From the NCBI RefSeq assembly GCF_018448885.1, contig NZ_RCWB01000044.1, forward strand, positions 1 to 34,780: a stretch of DNA of 34,780 nt, given 5' to 3'. The translations under genes and the position numbers were made by a program. Of the stretch, positions 8,247 to 19,763 are shown in pieces (position 1 is the stretch's first letter; the number at the start of each line of letters is the position of its first letter). The stretch comes from Photorhabdus caribbeanensis. Its GTDB lineage: Bacteria; Pseudomonadota; Gammaproteobacteria; Enterobacterales; Enterobacteriaceae. The notes under the pieces are model-generated. The model did no database searches, was not told the DNA's origin, and was given only the letters and a program-made list of their open reading frames with translations.

Positions 8247-8615
8247 GATAACAGCCGCCGCTTTGAAAATATACTCTTTGAATAGCAACGCCAGCGCCGC
8301 AGCAACAATAAACCATTGAAGTCGATCAAATTTACCTTCAAGTTTATCAAAGCGTTTATCTATAGATTCAAAACGTTTATCCATAACTTCAAGGCGTTTA
8401 TCTATTAATTCGAATCGCTTATCAACAGATTCAAAGCGTTTATCAATAGATTCGAAACGCTTATCAAGTGACGCAAAGTTAGCCTCAGTCTCACGGCGCA
8501 GATTATCCACGCTTTCCTGAGTTGCAAGATGTTGCATATTCTGCCCGCGATGCAAGAGAGCATTTAACACATCACTCGTACTAAACTCTATTTTTTTATC
8601 ATCTGAGCCACTCAT
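8241..8615 (-). CDS. Small coiled-coil protein with seven heptad repeats and a C-terminal membrane anchor
   Basis: 124 residues. Residues 47-95 are seven consecutive 7-residue repeats of the pattern F-E-S-I/V-D-K-R (FASLDKR, FESIDKR, FESVDKR, FELIDKR, LEVMDKR, FESIDKR, FDKLEGK), a highly charged coiled coil. Residues about 100-116 (WFIVAAALALLFKEYIF) form one hydrophobic segment close to the C-terminus, suggesting a tail-anchored inner-membrane protein. The DNA repeats with a 21-bp period. AGGAGGT sits 5 bases before the ATG, an excellent ribosome site, so it is probably well expressed. It resembles Bdr/DUF1640- or XhlA-type small coiled-coil membrane proteins in architecture; no specific function is recognised. 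Confidence 0.8.
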   Translation of the reverse strand: MSGSDDKKIEFSTSDVLNALLHRGQNMQHLATQESVDNLRRETEANFASLDKRFESIDKRFESVDKRFELIDKRLEVMDKRFESIDKRFDKLEGKFDRLQWFIVAAALALLFKEYIFKAAAVIQ

Positions 8616-8883
8616 CTTTTACCTCCTCTCCCCATCAGACAGAACGAATATTAACCTTAGTATACACTCTGTCATATGTGACTTGCAAAACTCCACGCTT
8701 AATAAAGCAATAATATATACCTTAAGTCATTGAGATTTTCCAATTAAGGCCATAAAGCATAAAAAGGTAAAAATAACAGGTAATTACCTGAAAATAGAAT
8801 GAAATTACAAAGCATGACGTAAAATAAGTACGTTTGTCGCCGCTATTTTTGAGAATTTTACAGCAAAAAAATCTGTAAATTCA

Positions 8884-8921
8884 GAAAACCCCACGGCAGC
8901 ATTAGCTACCGTGAAGTTTTT
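8884..8921 (-). terminator. icd: Terminator of icd (stem usable in both directions)
   Basis: Stem CACGGCAGC (8892-8900)/GCTACCGTG (8905-8913) with a 4-nt loop and one G-T pair. On the minus strand it is followed by GGGGTTTT, and on the plus strand by AAGTTTTT. It starts 22 bp after the icd stop. The interval 8616-8883 upstream of it shows no gene. Confidence 0.8.
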
Positions 8922-8934
8922 GCAGAATGACGGA

Positions 8935-10188
8935 TTACATATGCTGAATAATCGCGTCACCAAATTCGCTACATTTCAGCAATTTGGCGCCTTCCATCAG
9001 ACGTTCGAAATCATAAGTCACGGTCTTCGCGGCAATCGCGCCTTCCATACCTTTAACGATCAGATCTGCCGCTTCTGTCCACCCCATGTGGCGCAACATC
9101 ATTTCAGCGGAAAGGATCACAGAACCTGGATTCACCTTATCCTGACCGGCATATTTAGGTGCTGTACCATGAGTTGCTTCAAACAGAGCACATTCATCAC
9201 CGATGTTTGCTCCCGGAGCGATACCGATACCACCCACCTGAGCCGCCAGCGCATCAGAAATGTAGTCACCATTTAGGTTCATACAGGCAATCACATCATA
9301 TTCAGCAGGACGCAGCAGAATCTGTTGTAAAAACGCATCTGCGATGACATCTTTGACAATGATATCTTTACCGTTTTTCGGATTCTTAATTTTTACCCAA
9401 GGGCCGCCATCCAACAGTTCACCGCCGAACTCTTCACGAGCAAGCTGATAACCCCAGTCTTTGAAAGCACCTTCGGTGAACTTCATAATGTTGCCTTTGT
9501 GAACCAGAGTGACAGATTCACGGTCATTATCAATTGCATATTCGATGGCAGCGCGAACTAAGCGTTTAGTGCCCTCTTCAGAACAGGGTTTCACACCGAT
9601 ACCACATTGCTGTGGGAAACGGATTTTATTTACGCCCATCTCTTCTTGCAGGAATTTGATCACTTTATCCGCTTCGGCAGACCCCGCTTTCCATTCAATA
9701 CCGGCGTAAATATCTTCCGCGTTTTCACGGAAAATAACCATGTCAGTCAATTCAGGTTGTTTAACCGGACTTGGCGTACCCTGGTAGTAACGAACAGGAC
9801 GGAGACAAACATACAGATCTAATTGCTGACGCAATGCTACGTTCAGAGAACGAATGCCGCCACCAACCGGCGTCGTCAGAGGACCTTTAATGGCTACGCG
9901 ATATTCACGGATCAGATCCAACGTTTCATCCGGCAACCAAACATCTTTACCGTATACATGAGTAGATTTTTCACCGGTGTAGATTTCCATCCAGGAAATT
10001 TTACGCTCACCTTGATAGGCTTTCTGAACCGCTGCATCGACTACTTTCAACATTGCAGGGGTAACATCGACACCAATCCCATCCCCTTCGATATAAGGGA
10101 TGACCGGGTTATTCGGAACAACCAGTTTACCTTTAGCGTCGACTGTTATTTTTTTACCTTCCGCCGGAATAACTACTTTGCTTTCCAT
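8935..10188 (-). CDS. icd: NADP-dependent isocitrate dehydrogenase
   Basis: 417 residues, one longer than the E. coli enzyme and nearly identical along its length. It oxidatively decarboxylates isocitrate to 2-oxoglutarate in the TCA cycle. [14 protein letters not shown] opens the nucleotide/substrate fold, [13 protein letters not shown] carries Ser114 (equivalent to Ser113, the AceK phosphorylation site that throttles flux to the glyoxylate shunt), and [20 protein letters not shown] supplies the Mg-binding Asp residues. ATG with GGAGAGG upstream. It is divergent from rluE as in E. coli; its product 2-oxoglutarate is the cosubstrate of RoxA and IsnB encoded in this window. Confidence 0.97.
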   Translation of the reverse strand: MESKVVIPAEGKKITVDAKGKLVVPNNPVIPYIEGDGIGVDVTPAMLKVVDAAVQKAYQGERKISWMEIYTGEKSTHVYGKDVWLPDETLDLIREYRVAIKGPLTTPVGGGIRSLNVALRQQLDLYVCLRPVRYYQGTPSPVKQPELTDMVIFRENAEDIYAGIEWKAGSAEADKVIKFLQEEMGVNKIRFPQQCGIGVKPCSEEGTKRLVRAAIEYAIDNDRESVTLVHKGNIMKFTEGAFKDWGYQLAREEFGGELLDGGPWVKIKNPKNGKDIIVKDVIADAFLQQILLRPAEYDVIACMNLNGDYISDALAAQVGGIGIAPGANIGDECALFEATHGTAPKYAGQDKVNPGSVILSAEMMLRHMGWTEAADLIVKGMEGAIAAKTVTYDFERLMEGAKLLKCSEFGDAIIQHM

Positions 10189-10218
10189 TAACCTCTCCTT
10201 TCAAGTAAGCGTAATACC

Positions 10219-10247
10219 TTGTTAATTTTTTGTAAGGGACGTGTCAA
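10219..10247 (-). promoter_or_regulatory. icd: Putative sigma-70 promoter of icd
   Basis: A perfect TTGACA (minus strand, 10247-10242) is followed after 17 bases by TAACAA (10224-10219), a weak -10. It is 31 bases before the icd start codon, so the leader would be short. Confidence 0.4.
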
Positions 10248-10324
10248 TACTACTTGAATATTCTGCGAACGCCAATTGATAGCAGACTAATGTATAATAC
10301 CCCTTCCATTTTATGCAGTGATCT

Positions 10325-10957
10325 ATGATGACAAACTTCACCATTAAAAAACACAAACTTAACCGATTCAGCCAAAGAAAAATATCACATTCTGTCAAAA
10401 AACCAACCGCACCTCGTCGCGTGTTGATATTTAACAAACCTTATGATGTTTTACCCCAGTTCACTGATGAAATGGGCAGAACAACACTAAAAGACTTTAT
10501 CCCATTCCCAAATGTGTATGCTGCCGGGCGTTTAGATCGTGACAGCGAAGGATTATTAATTCTGACCAATGACGGCAAACTTCAAGCACAGCTAACCCAA
10601 CCGAATAAAAAAACAGCCAAAGTTTATTATGTGCAAGTTGAAGGCATTCCAGATGAAGCTTCTCTCGATAAGTTACGCAATGGCATCATATTAAAAGATG
10701 GCCCCACCCTACCCGCAGGCGCTGAGTTAGTTCATGAACCAACATGGCTTTGGCGTCGCCAGCCACCAATTCGTGAACGTAAAAATATTCCGGTAAGCTG
10801 GTTAAAAATAACACTTTATGAAGGCCGAAATCGTCAAGTGCGCAGAATGACAGCACATATCGGTTTCCCCACACTTCGGCTGATTCGTTTTAGTATGGGA
10901 AACTTGCAATTAGGTAAGATGAAATCTGGTGAATGGAAGGAGATCAATTTTGTTTAG
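10325..10957 (+). CDS. rluE: 23S rRNA pseudouridine synthase (U2457), RluE
   Basis: 210 residues of the RsuA/RluB/E/F family. [13 protein letters not shown] opens the catalytic domain; [17 protein letters not shown] contains the catalytic Asp71; KVYYVQVEG and [10 protein letters not shown] are further family motifs. There is no N-terminal S4 domain, which agrees with RluE rather than RluB/RluF. A basic, Lys/Arg-rich tail occupies residues 1-32. The stop codon lies 5-7 bases inside the start of nudJ, so the two are translationally coupled, as in the E. coli icd-rluE-nudJ-mnmA order. A TATAAT at 10293-10298 may be its -10 but lacks a well-spaced -35. Confidence 0.95.
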   Translation: MMTNFTIKKHKLNRFSQRKISHSVKKPTAPRRVLIFNKPYDVLPQFTDEMGRTTLKDFIPFPNVYAAGRLDRDSEGLLILTNDGKLQAQLTQPNKKTAKVYYVQVEGIPDEASLDKLRNGIILKDGPTLPAGAELVHEPTWLWRRQPPIRERKNIPVSWLKITLYEGRNRQVRRMTAHIGFPTLRLIRFSMGNLQLGKMKSGEWKEINFV

Positions 10958-11399
10958 TCCCCACGTCACAGTTGCCTGTGTTGTTCATGCCCAAAATAAA
11001 TTCTTGGTCGTTGAAGAGACAATTAATGGCAAAGCATTATGGAATCAACCCGCTGGTCATCTTGAGGCTGATGAAACATTGTTACAAGCGGCGGAACGCG
11101 AATTGTGGGAAGAGGCCGGTATTCAGGCTAAACCACAAGCACTGCTGAAAGTTCATCAATGGGTTGCACCAGACGGCACCCCCTTTATTCGTTTTCTGTT
11201 TCTGGTTGAAATGGAACAACAAACCGTAGCCAATCCACAAGACTGTGATATTGACTGTTGCCACTGGGTTACAGCCGAACAAATATTCAATAGCCATTGT
11301 CTCCGTTCTCCTCTCGTCGCAGAAAGTATCCGCTGTTACCTGCAAAACGAAAAATATCCTCTCACCCTATTGGACAGTTATGTTTCTCCGTTTATTTAA
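10950..11399 (+). CDS. nudJ: Phosphatase NudJ (Nudix hydrolase)
   Basis: About 149 residues. It hydrolyses nucleoside di-/triphosphates and thiamine-pathway HMP-PP in E. coli. The Nudix box is complete (residues about 36-58: GHLEADET...[10 protein letters not shown]), preceded by [18 protein letters not shown]. The TTG at 10950 is chosen because E. coli NudJ begins [14 protein letters not shown] and this frame reads (L)[13 protein letters not shown], and because GGAAGGAG stands 7 bases before it. The in-frame ATG at 10929 has no ribosome site. It overlaps the end of rluE by 8 bases and precedes mnmA by 84 bp. Confidence 0.93.
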   Translation: MFSPHVTVACVVHAQNKFLVVEETINGKALWNQPAGHLEADETLLQAAERELWEEAGIQAKPQALLKVHQWVAPDGTPFIRFLFLVEMEQQTVANPQDCDIDCCHWVTAEQIFNSHCLRSPLVAESIRCYLQNEKYPLTLLDSYVSPFI

Positions 11400-11483
11400 T
11401 AACAAAACAGTAATACGTTTGATGCGCCACTGTCTGCAACGTGTTAAAGTACGGCGCTTGTTTTTTTCTCCAGTGAGATTCCC

Positions 11484-12587
11484 ATGTCAGATAACAGCCA
11501 GAAAAAAGTCATTGTCGGCATGTCCGGCGGTGTAGACTCCTCCGTTTCCGCCTATTTGCTACAACAGCAAGGTTATCAAGTGGCTGGCTTGTTCATGAAG
11601 AATTGGGAAGAGGACGATGATGAAGAGTACTGCTCAGCCGCGACTGATCTGGCTGATGCCCAATCCGTTTGCAATAAGTTAGGCATCGAACTTCATACCG
11701 TCAATTTTGCTGCCGAATATTGGGACAATGTTTTCGAGCATTTTCTTTCTGAATATCGCGCGGGCAGAACACCTAACCCAGATATTCTGTGTAACAAAGA
11801 AATTAAGTTTAAGGCATTTCTGGAGTTCGCTGCTGAGGATTTAGGCGCAGATTACATCGCAACAGGTCATTATGTCCGTCGCAAAGATATTAACGGTAAA
11901 AGCCAATTATTGCGTGGGCAGGATAACAATAAAGACCAAAGCTATTTCTTATACACTCTGAGCCACCAGCAAATTGCTCAAAGCCTCTTTCCTGTCGGTG
12001 AACTGGAAAAACCGGAGGTTCGTCGTATCGCCGAAAAAATCGGTCTGGTGACGGCAAAGAAAAAAGATTCCACCGGTATCTGTTTTATTGGCGAGCGCAA
12101 ATTCCGTGATTTCCTTGGCCGTTATTTACCTGCCAAACCCGGCCCCATTATGTCTGTAGATGGAGAAACCCTCGGTGAACATCAAGGGCTGATGTACCAT
12201 ACGCTGGGCCAACGTAAAGGTTTAGGCATCGGTGGAACGAAAGAAGGCAGCGAAGAGCCGTGGTATGTCATAGATAAAGATGTTCAGAACAATATCCTGA
12301 TCGTGGCGCAGGGGCATGAACACCCTCGTTTAATGTCTACCGGCCTTATCGCTCAGCAGCTTCATTGGGTTGACAGAGAGACATTAACTGAAAAAATCCA
12401 TTGCGTCGTCAAAACACGTTACCGTCAGCAAGATATTCCTTGCACTGTCACCCCCATAAACGAAGATAAAATTGAAGTCCGTTTTGCTAACCCTGTCGCC
12501 GCAGTCACCCCCGGCCAATCAGCCGTCTTTTATCAGGGTGAAGTTTGTCTTGGCGGCGGCGTGATTGAACAACGTTTGCAGGAGTAA
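11484..12587 (+). CDS. mnmA: tRNA-specific 2-thiouridylase MnmA
   Basis: 367 residues. It thiolates U34 of tRNA-Lys, -Glu and -Gln (s2U), taking sulfur from the Tus relay and using ATP. The PP-loop [10 protein letters not shown] is at about residues 14-23; the catalytic cysteine pair is Cys103 ([10 protein letters not shown]) and the Cys of [12 protein letters not shown] (about 200); the tRNA-binding stretch [11 protein letters not shown] and the C-terminal beta-barrel ([13 protein letters not shown]...) are intact. The start at ATG 11484 is supported by family length. Its stop is 2 bases before the hflD GTG, so the pair is an operon. Confidence 0.97.
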   Translation: MSDNSQKKVIVGMSGGVDSSVSAYLLQQQGYQVAGLFMKNWEEDDDEEYCSAATDLADAQSVCNKLGIELHTVNFAAEYWDNVFEHFLSEYRAGRTPNPDILCNKEIKFKAFLEFAAEDLGADYIATGHYVRRKDINGKSQLLRGQDNNKDQSYFLYTLSHQQIAQSLFPVGELEKPEVRRIAEKIGLVTAKKKDSTGICFIGERKFRDFLGRYLPAKPGPIMSVDGETLGEHQGLMYHTLGQRKGLGIGGTKEGSEEPWYVIDKDVQNNILIVAQGHEHPRLMSTGLIAQQLHWVDRETLTEKIHCVVKTRYRQQDIPCTVTPINEDKIEVRFANPVAAVTPGQSAVFYQGEVCLGGGVIEQRLQE

Positions 12588-12589
12588 TT

Positions 12590-14610
<2,021 letters not shown>

Positions 14611-14618
14611 TTTATATT

Positions 14619-14647
14619 CAACAGACGGATAAAACATCCGTCTGTTG
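14619..14647 (+). terminator. purB: Terminator after purB
   Basis: Perfect 12-bp stem CAACAGACGGAT/ATCCGTCTGTTG with a 5-nt loop, starting 8 bases past the purB stop. The U tract is poor (ctatcctt), so termination may be partial; phoP starts 205 bp on. Confidence 0.6.
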
Positions 14648-14852
14648 CTATCCTTATATAAACCAATCCCAAACACACTTTAAAGTTATATTCTCTATTT
14701 CGATTTAACGTCTTGCTGTTACAGATCCATGTATCTAACATGTTCAGCCAGAACCATTGCATTGAATTTTTTACCGGCAGTTTTGTCTATATAACAGTCC
14801 GAATGAATTGATTGTTACAATACTGCCTGCTGGAGTTGAGAAGGATTATTCC

Positions 14853-15521
14853 ATGCGGATATTGATCGTTGAAGACAACATGTTACTGCGTCACCATTTA
14901 ACGGTACAGCTTCGTGATACCGGTCATCTAGTTGATGCCGCGGCAAACGCCAAAGAAGCCGATTATTACCTGGTCGAGAGCGAACCCGATATTGCTATTG
15001 TTGATCTTGGCTTGCCCGGAGAAGATGGGCTGAGTTTGATCCGCCGCTGGCGCCAAAGAGATGAAAAACTCCCCATTCTTGTTCTGACTGCCCGCGAAAG
15101 CTGGCAAGAAAAAGTCACGGTTCTTGATGCAGGAGCGGATGACTATGTTACCAAACCCTTTCATCTTGAAGAAATTATTGCCCGTATGCAGGCGCTCCTA
15201 CGCCGTAATAATGGGCTGGTTTCTCAGATTATTGAATTTCCACCTTTCAAAATTGATCTGTCACGCAAAGAATTAACAGTTTACGGAAAGAGCGTTAAAT
15301 TAACGGCGTTTGAATACCGAATCATTGAAATATTGATGTGTAATAGCGACAAAGTTGTCACTAAAGAGTCATTAATGCGCCAATTATATCCCGATGCTGA
15401 ACTGCGCGAAGGCCACTCCATCGATGTTTTAATCGGCCGACTCAGGAAGAAAATATTAGATATCTGGCCCTATGAAGCTATCGTAACTGTCCGTGGTCAG
15501 GGCTATCGTTTTGATGTGTAA
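14853..15521 (+). CDS. phoP: Response regulator PhoP
   Basis: 222 residues, OmpR/PhoB family. Receiver domain 1-120: MRILIVEDN (acidic pocket), Asp51 in [13 protein letters not shown] as phosphoacceptor, then VLTARESW and DYVTKPF (Lys switch). A C-terminal winged-helix DNA-binding domain follows ([40 protein letters not shown]). The ATG at 14853 gives the family N-terminus and has AAGGA 7-8 bases upstream; an in-frame ATG at 14808 is not homologous. With PhoQ it controls adaptation to low Mg2+ and cationic peptides; in Photorhabdus phoP is known to be needed for insect virulence. No clear PhoP box was found just upstream. Confidence 0.97.
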   Translation: MRILIVEDNMLLRHHLTVQLRDTGHLVDAAANAKEADYYLVESEPDIAIVDLGLPGEDGLSLIRRWRQRDEKLPILVLTARESWQEKVTVLDAGADDYVTKPFHLEEIIARMQALLRRNNGLVSQIIEFPPFKIDLSRKELTVYGKSVKLTAFEYRIIEILMCNSDKVVTKESLMRQLYPDAELREGHSIDVLIGRLRKKILDIWPYEAIVTVRGQGYRFDV

Positions 15522-15540
15522 CACTTTCATAGGCAAAAAA

Positions 15541-17004
15541 GTGCTTAAGCACAAAAAGCAGCCTTTCTCACTCCGTACCCGGTTTTTAATGGCAACGGCT
15601 GCGGTTATTCTTGCTCTTACCATGTCTTACGGTATTGTTGCCATTGTCGGTTATCTGGTCAGTTTTGACAAAACTGCTTATACCCTGCTACGCAGTCAGA
15701 GTAACCTATTTTTCAGCCTTGCTCAGTGGAATAATAATAAGCTGGATATTTCAGTACCCCCGAATTTCACCCTGAATAACCCATCATTAGTTCTGATTTA
15801 TAACAACAAAGGCACCATCCTTTGGCGCCAACGCCATATCCCAAAAGTCGAAAACTCTATTCCTAGTGAATGGTTAAAAGAAGACGGTTTATATGAACTG
15901 GATACTGACTTAAAAAGCAGCCGCGACTTACTAAAAAATTCAGCTAACACACAAGGGCAATTAGGTAAACTTGATGCACTTGACGAAAACGAAGATAACG
16001 AGCTAACTCACTCGGTTTCCGTCAACAGATATAGCGCAACAGCTCATCTGCCAGCATTAACTATTGTAGTCATCGATACCATTCCACAAGATTTACAAAA
16101 AACGGTTATGGTGTGGGAATGGTTTGGTTATGTATTGATTGCCAATCTTATTCTGGTTATTCCATTGATCTGGCTTGCAGCACATTGGAGTTTACGGCCA
16201 ATTAAATCGCTTATTCATCAGATCAGTTCGTTAGAAAAAGGTGAACGGGAAAAACTGGATGAAAATCCACCGACAGAGCTGCGGGGGCTAGTTCGTAATC
16301 TTAATGTGTTGCTCAATAATGAACGCAACCGCTATACAAAATATCGGACAACACTGGCTGATCTGACACACAGCTTGAAAACGCCACTGGCTGTTTTACA
16401 ATCAACTCTTCGTTCTTTACGTGACAGCAAACAAATGACTATTCAACAAGCAGAACCTATCATGCTGGAGCAAATTGGCCGTATTTCTCAGCAGATCGGC
16501 TATTATCTACATCGAGCCAGTATGCGCAGTGAACATAGCGCCATTATGCGAAAAGTTTCTTCTGTTCCTGCTCTACTTGATAGCCTGTGCAGCGCTTTAA
16601 CAAAAGTCTATCAGCGTAAAGGAGTCAGCCTCACGTTAGATGTCTCACCGGAGATCACTTGGCTTGGTGAGAAAAACGACTTTATGGAAGTCATGGGTAA
16701 TGTGCTGGAAAACGCCTGTAAATATTGTCTTAAATTTGTTGAGATCTCTGTGGCGATCGATCATGATTCGGTCATGATTATTGTCGATGACGATGGTCCT
16801 GGAGTGCCAATTGAAAAACGAGAAATGATTTTCCAGCGAGGCCAACGTGTTGATACTTTGAAGCCCGGTCAAGGGCTAGGATTGTCAATTGCTTCTGAAA
16901 TTATCGAACAATATAAAGGTGATATCAGTATCAGTGACAGCCCACTTGGTGGCGCCAGAATTTGTGTTATATTCCGATGCCAGCAAATTAATGATGACGA
17001 TTAG
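15541..17004 (+). CDS. phoQ: Sensor histidine kinase PhoQ
   Basis: About 487 residues. TM1 lies in residues about 16-43 (FLMATAAVILALTMSYGIVA). A periplasmic PAS-like sensor follows to about 195, including an acidic patch (LDALDENEDNE), then TM2 (WFGYVLIANLILVIPLIWLA) and HAMP. The dimerisation helix carries the phospho-accepting His in TLADLTHSLKTPLAVLQ, and the ATPase has NVLENACKYC (N box), DDDGPGVP (G1) and GQGLGLSIA (G2). GTG 15541 is preferred: AGG sits 7 bases upstream, and the result (MLKHKKQPFSLRTRF) matches the E. coli N-terminus in length. An alternative is ATG 15514, which overlaps the phoP stop by 8 bases. Confidence 0.95.
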   Translation: MLKHKKQPFSLRTRFLMATAAVILALTMSYGIVAIVGYLVSFDKTAYTLLRSQSNLFFSLAQWNNNKLDISVPPNFTLNNPSLVLIYNNKGTILWRQRHIPKVENSIPSEWLKEDGLYELDTDLKSSRDLLKNSANTQGQLGKLDALDENEDNELTHSVSVNRYSATAHLPALTIVVIDTIPQDLQKTVMVWEWFGYVLIANLILVIPLIWLAAHWSLRPIKSLIHQISSLEKGEREKLDENPPTELRGLVRNLNVLLNNERNRYTKYRTTLADLTHSLKTPLAVLQSTLRSLRDSKQMTIQQAEPIMLEQIGRISQQIGYYLHRASMRSEHSAIMRKVSSVPALLDSLCSALTKVYQRKGVSLTLDVSPEITWLGEKNDFMEVMGNVLENACKYCLKFVEISVAIDHDSVMIIVDDDGPGVPIEKREMIFQRGQRVDTLKPGQGLGLSIASEIIEQYKGDISISDSPLGGARICVIFRCQQINDDD

Positions 17005-17023
17005 TTAAATATGCCAATGCAGT

Positions 17024-17053
17024 CTGATACTGGGTTTAACTATTCGTTATAAT
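17024..17053 (+). promoter_or_regulatory. roxA: Putative promoter of roxA
   Basis: CTGATA (17024-17029), an 18-base spacer and a perfect TATAAT (17048-17053), 35 bases before the roxA ATG. GGTTTA at 17033-17038 resembles half a PhoP box, but its partner is poor. Confidence 0.4.
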
Positions 17054-17087
17054 ACCCTGAAATTCACTTCACACTCAGGATGTCACT

Positions 17088-18209
17088 ATGGACTATCAGT
17101 TGAATCTGGACTGGCAGGCATTTTTGCATAATCATTGGCAAAAACGGCCTTTACTGATTAAACAAGGCTTCCGTCAATTCATTGATCCCCTTACTCCCGA
17201 TGAACTAGCGGGTCTGGCTATGGAAAATGAAGTTGACTGCCGCCTGGTCAGCCAGAAAAATGGCCGTTGGGATGTCTCTCATGGTCCATTTGAAAGTTAC
17301 GATCATTTAGGTGAAAAAGAGTGGTCACTGCTGGTACAAGCGGTTAATCACTGGCACCATCCTTCCGCCGCATTAATGCAACCATTCCGCGTATTATCTG
17401 ACTGGCGGATAGACGATCTGATGGTGTCCTTCTCCGTTCCCGGTGGTGGTGTTGGTCCGCATCTTGACCAATACGATGTGTTTATCATTCAAGGAATGGG
17501 CCGCCGTCGCTGGCGCGTTGGGGAAAAGCTACCAATGGAACAGCGCTGCCCTCACCCCGATCTATTACAGGTCGATCCCTTTAATGCCATTATTGACGAA
17601 GAAATGGAACCCGGTGATATTCTCTATATCCCACCTGGATTTCCACATGAAGGTTATGCCATCGAAGAGTCACTAAACTATTCAGTTGGTTTCCGCGCCC
17701 CCAATTCCCGAGAACTTTTCAGTAGCTTCGCCGATTATGTGTTGGCTAATGATTTAGGCAGCTATCGTTACAGCGACCCTGATCTGACTTTCCGCGAAAA
17801 TCCAGCACTGGTCCAGCCGCATGAACTATCAGCGCTACACGCCATGATGAACGAGTTATTGGCACAACCTGACACTTTCCAGCACTGGTTTGGTGAATTT
17901 ATCTCTCAATCACGACATGAACTTGATATTGCGCCACCAGAACCACCTTATGAAAGTGATGAAATTTATGAATTAATGAAACAAGGTGAAAATCTCCACC
18001 GCCTTAATGGACTACGAGTTATAAGGATTGGTGATCAGTGCTTTGTTAACGGTGAATTAATAGATACGCCTCATATTAAAGCGGCTGATGTTCTTTGCCA
18101 CTATTATGAAATTAATGCCGAAATGCTTGGTGAAGCGATAGATGATGTTCGTTTTATCAGGCTGCTCACTGCATTGGTTAATAGTGGTTACTGGTACTTT
18201 AATGATTGA
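17088..18209 (+). CDS. roxA: Ribosomal protein L16 arginine 3-hydroxylase RoxA (YcfD)
   Basis: 373 residues, same as E. coli. It is a JmjC-fold Fe(II)/2-oxoglutarate oxygenase that hydroxylates an arginine of ribosomal protein L16. The metal triad is visible: His125 and Asp127 in GPHLDQYDVF, and the distal His in PPGFPHEGYAIE (about 187). A C-terminal dimerisation/winged-helix part follows (residues about 210-373). It is transcribed in the same direction as phoPQ but probably from its own promoter. A strong hairpin closes the unit and pepT converges from the other side. Confidence 0.95.
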   Translation: MDYQLNLDWQAFLHNHWQKRPLLIKQGFRQFIDPLTPDELAGLAMENEVDCRLVSQKNGRWDVSHGPFESYDHLGEKEWSLLVQAVNHWHHPSAALMQPFRVLSDWRIDDLMVSFSVPGGGVGPHLDQYDVFIIQGMGRRRWRVGEKLPMEQRCPHPDLLQVDPFNAIIDEEMEPGDILYIPPGFPHEGYAIEESLNYSVGFRAPNSRELFSSFADYVLANDLGSYRYSDPDLTFRENPALVQPHELSALHAMMNELLAQPDTFQHWFGEFISQSRHELDIAPPEPPYESDEIYELMKQGENLHRLNGLRVIRIGDQCFVNGELIDTPHIKAADVLCHYYEINAEMLGEAIDDVRFIRLLTALVNSGYWYFND

Positions 18210-18292
18210 TACCTCACTTCAAGAGGTTAATTTCAATAGAGTTATCAAAGATCATTAATTCTGTTTAGCACCTAATTTAGTTATTAACTCGC

Positions 18293-18329
18293 TGCCTTTG
18301 AATCAGCTCCTCTGATTCAAAGGCAATTT
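18293..18329 (+). terminator. roxA: Terminator after roxA
   Basis: Perfect 14-bp stem TGCCTTTGAATCAG/CTGATTCAAAGGCA (18293-18306, 18312-18325) with a 5-nt loop and TTTT right after it. It lies 84 bp after the roxA stop. Confidence 0.75.
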
Positions 18330-18442
18330 TGGGATTTGTCTATTAAAGGAAAACACAAATAAATTATGGTGTTGTATCACTCAAAAAGAAAGCAAAACCT
18401 ATTGATTTATCTCATATACCGGAAAACAAGCAAATTATCGAC

Positions 18443-19708
18443 TTAGTTAATGCTGCACAACGACTGACTTATTTCCGATTTTTTGGACAACAATGCAGTT
18501 AATTCAGCAATACGCATGACAACACTTACAGCCTGTTCCATACCTTCCAACGAAACAAATTCATGTTTACCATGATAATTATACCCTCCCATAAATATAT
18601 TCGGGCAAGGTAGACCTCGGAATGATAATTGCGCGCCATGAGCACCACCACGAATAGGTTTAATAACGGGTTCAATATTACAATCTAGCATTGCCTGTTT
18701 GGCAATCTCAATCACATGCGGATATTTGATAACTTCATCATGCATATTGTAATAATTGTCATCGATAGTCAGTTCGATATAACAACCCGGATGCAACCCC
18801 TCACCAACTTTTTCAGCAATTTTGATCATTTTCTTTTTACGCTCTTCGAAGTTATTCCGATCAAAATCACGAATGATATAGTGCATTTCAGCACGTTCAA
18901 CCGTGCCTTTAATACGTTGCAAATGATAGAAGCCTTCATATCCATCGGTATGTTCCGGTGTTTCTTCTGATGGCAATGCCTGATGGATATGGATCGCCAA
19001 CGATAAGGCATTGATCATCACATTTTTAGCATTACCAGAGTGAACATTATTGCCAACAATCTTAACGGTCACTACCGCTGCATTGAAGTTTTCAAATGCC
19101 AGTTCACCTACACCACCGCCATCTACGGTGTATGCCCATTCAGCATCAAATGAATTAATATCAAAATAGCTTGCTCCCTTACCTATCTCCTCATCAGGTG
19201 TAAACGCAATCCGAATATCACCATGTAAGATATTGCTATTTTTCAGACGAACCATTGCAGTAATGATTTCTGCAATACCCGCTTTATCATCGGCGCCAAG
19301 CAGTGTTTTACCATCGGTGGTAATCAGCGTTTTCCCCAACATGTTATGCAAGACAGGAAACATAACCGGCGATAACACTTCATTACCCGCCCCCAGCGCA
19401 ATTTCACCACCTCGATAATTTTCCAGCATTTGCGGGCTGACATTTTTTCCAGAGAAATCAGGTGAAGTGTCAAGGTGAGCAATAAAACCGATAGCAGGTA
19501 CAGGCCAAGATGTATTGGCAGGTAATGTCGCCATCACACAACCATGAGCATCCTGTACCACATTGGAAAAACCTAATTCGATCAGTTCCTGTTTCAGCGC
19601 GTTAGCGAGTTCGAGCTGTCCATGACTACTGGGAATAGTCTTCGCTGACGGTTTTGACTGAGTATCAAAGGATATGTATTTAAAAAAACGTTCTAGTAAT
19701 CTGTCCAT
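18443..19708 (-). CDS. pepT: Peptidase T (tripeptidase)
   Basis: 421 residues, M20B dizinc aminopeptidase releasing the N-terminal residue of tripeptides in the cytosol. Metal ligands: His78 and Asp80 (AHLDTSPD), the bridging Asp in LGADDKAG, the catalytic Glu pair in [10 protein letters not shown], the Asp in [10 protein letters not shown], and a His near the C-terminus (NYHGKHEF). The dimerisation/lid insert lies between about 200 and 320. It is about 12 residues longer at the C-terminus than the E. coli enzyme (408), because the last residues after MRIAELTA are a lineage-specific tail. Potential regulation by Fnr as in Salmonella was not checked. Confidence 0.96.
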   Translation of the reverse strand: MDRLLERFFKYISFDTQSKPSAKTIPSSHGQLELANALKQELIELGFSNVVQDAHGCVMATLPANTSWPVPAIGFIAHLDTSPDFSGKNVSPQMLENYRGGEIALGAGNEVLSPVMFPVLHNMLGKTLITTDGKTLLGADDKAGIAEIITAMVRLKNSNILHGDIRIAFTPDEEIGKGASYFDINSFDAEWAYTVDGGGVGELAFENFNAAVVTVKIVGNNVHSGNAKNVMINALSLAIHIHQALPSEETPEHTDGYEGFYHLQRIKGTVERAEMHYIIRDFDRNNFEERKKKMIKIAEKVGEGLHPGCYIELTIDDNYYNMHDEVIKYPHVIEIAKQAMLDCNIEPVIKPIRGGAHGAQLSFRGLPCPNIFMGGYNYHGKHEFVSLEGMEQAVSVVMRIAELTALLSKKSEISQSLCSIN

Positions 19709-19763
19709 TATTCTCTTCCCCCAGGGATTTTGTTACCCATTATGAGGAAGAGAAACACAATAA

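Noticed and set aside
17033-17049. PhoP box upstream of roxA (GGTTTA-N5-TCGTTA)
   Set aside because: The second half matches only partly and overlaps the -10 hexamer, so the geometry does not fit PhoP activation.
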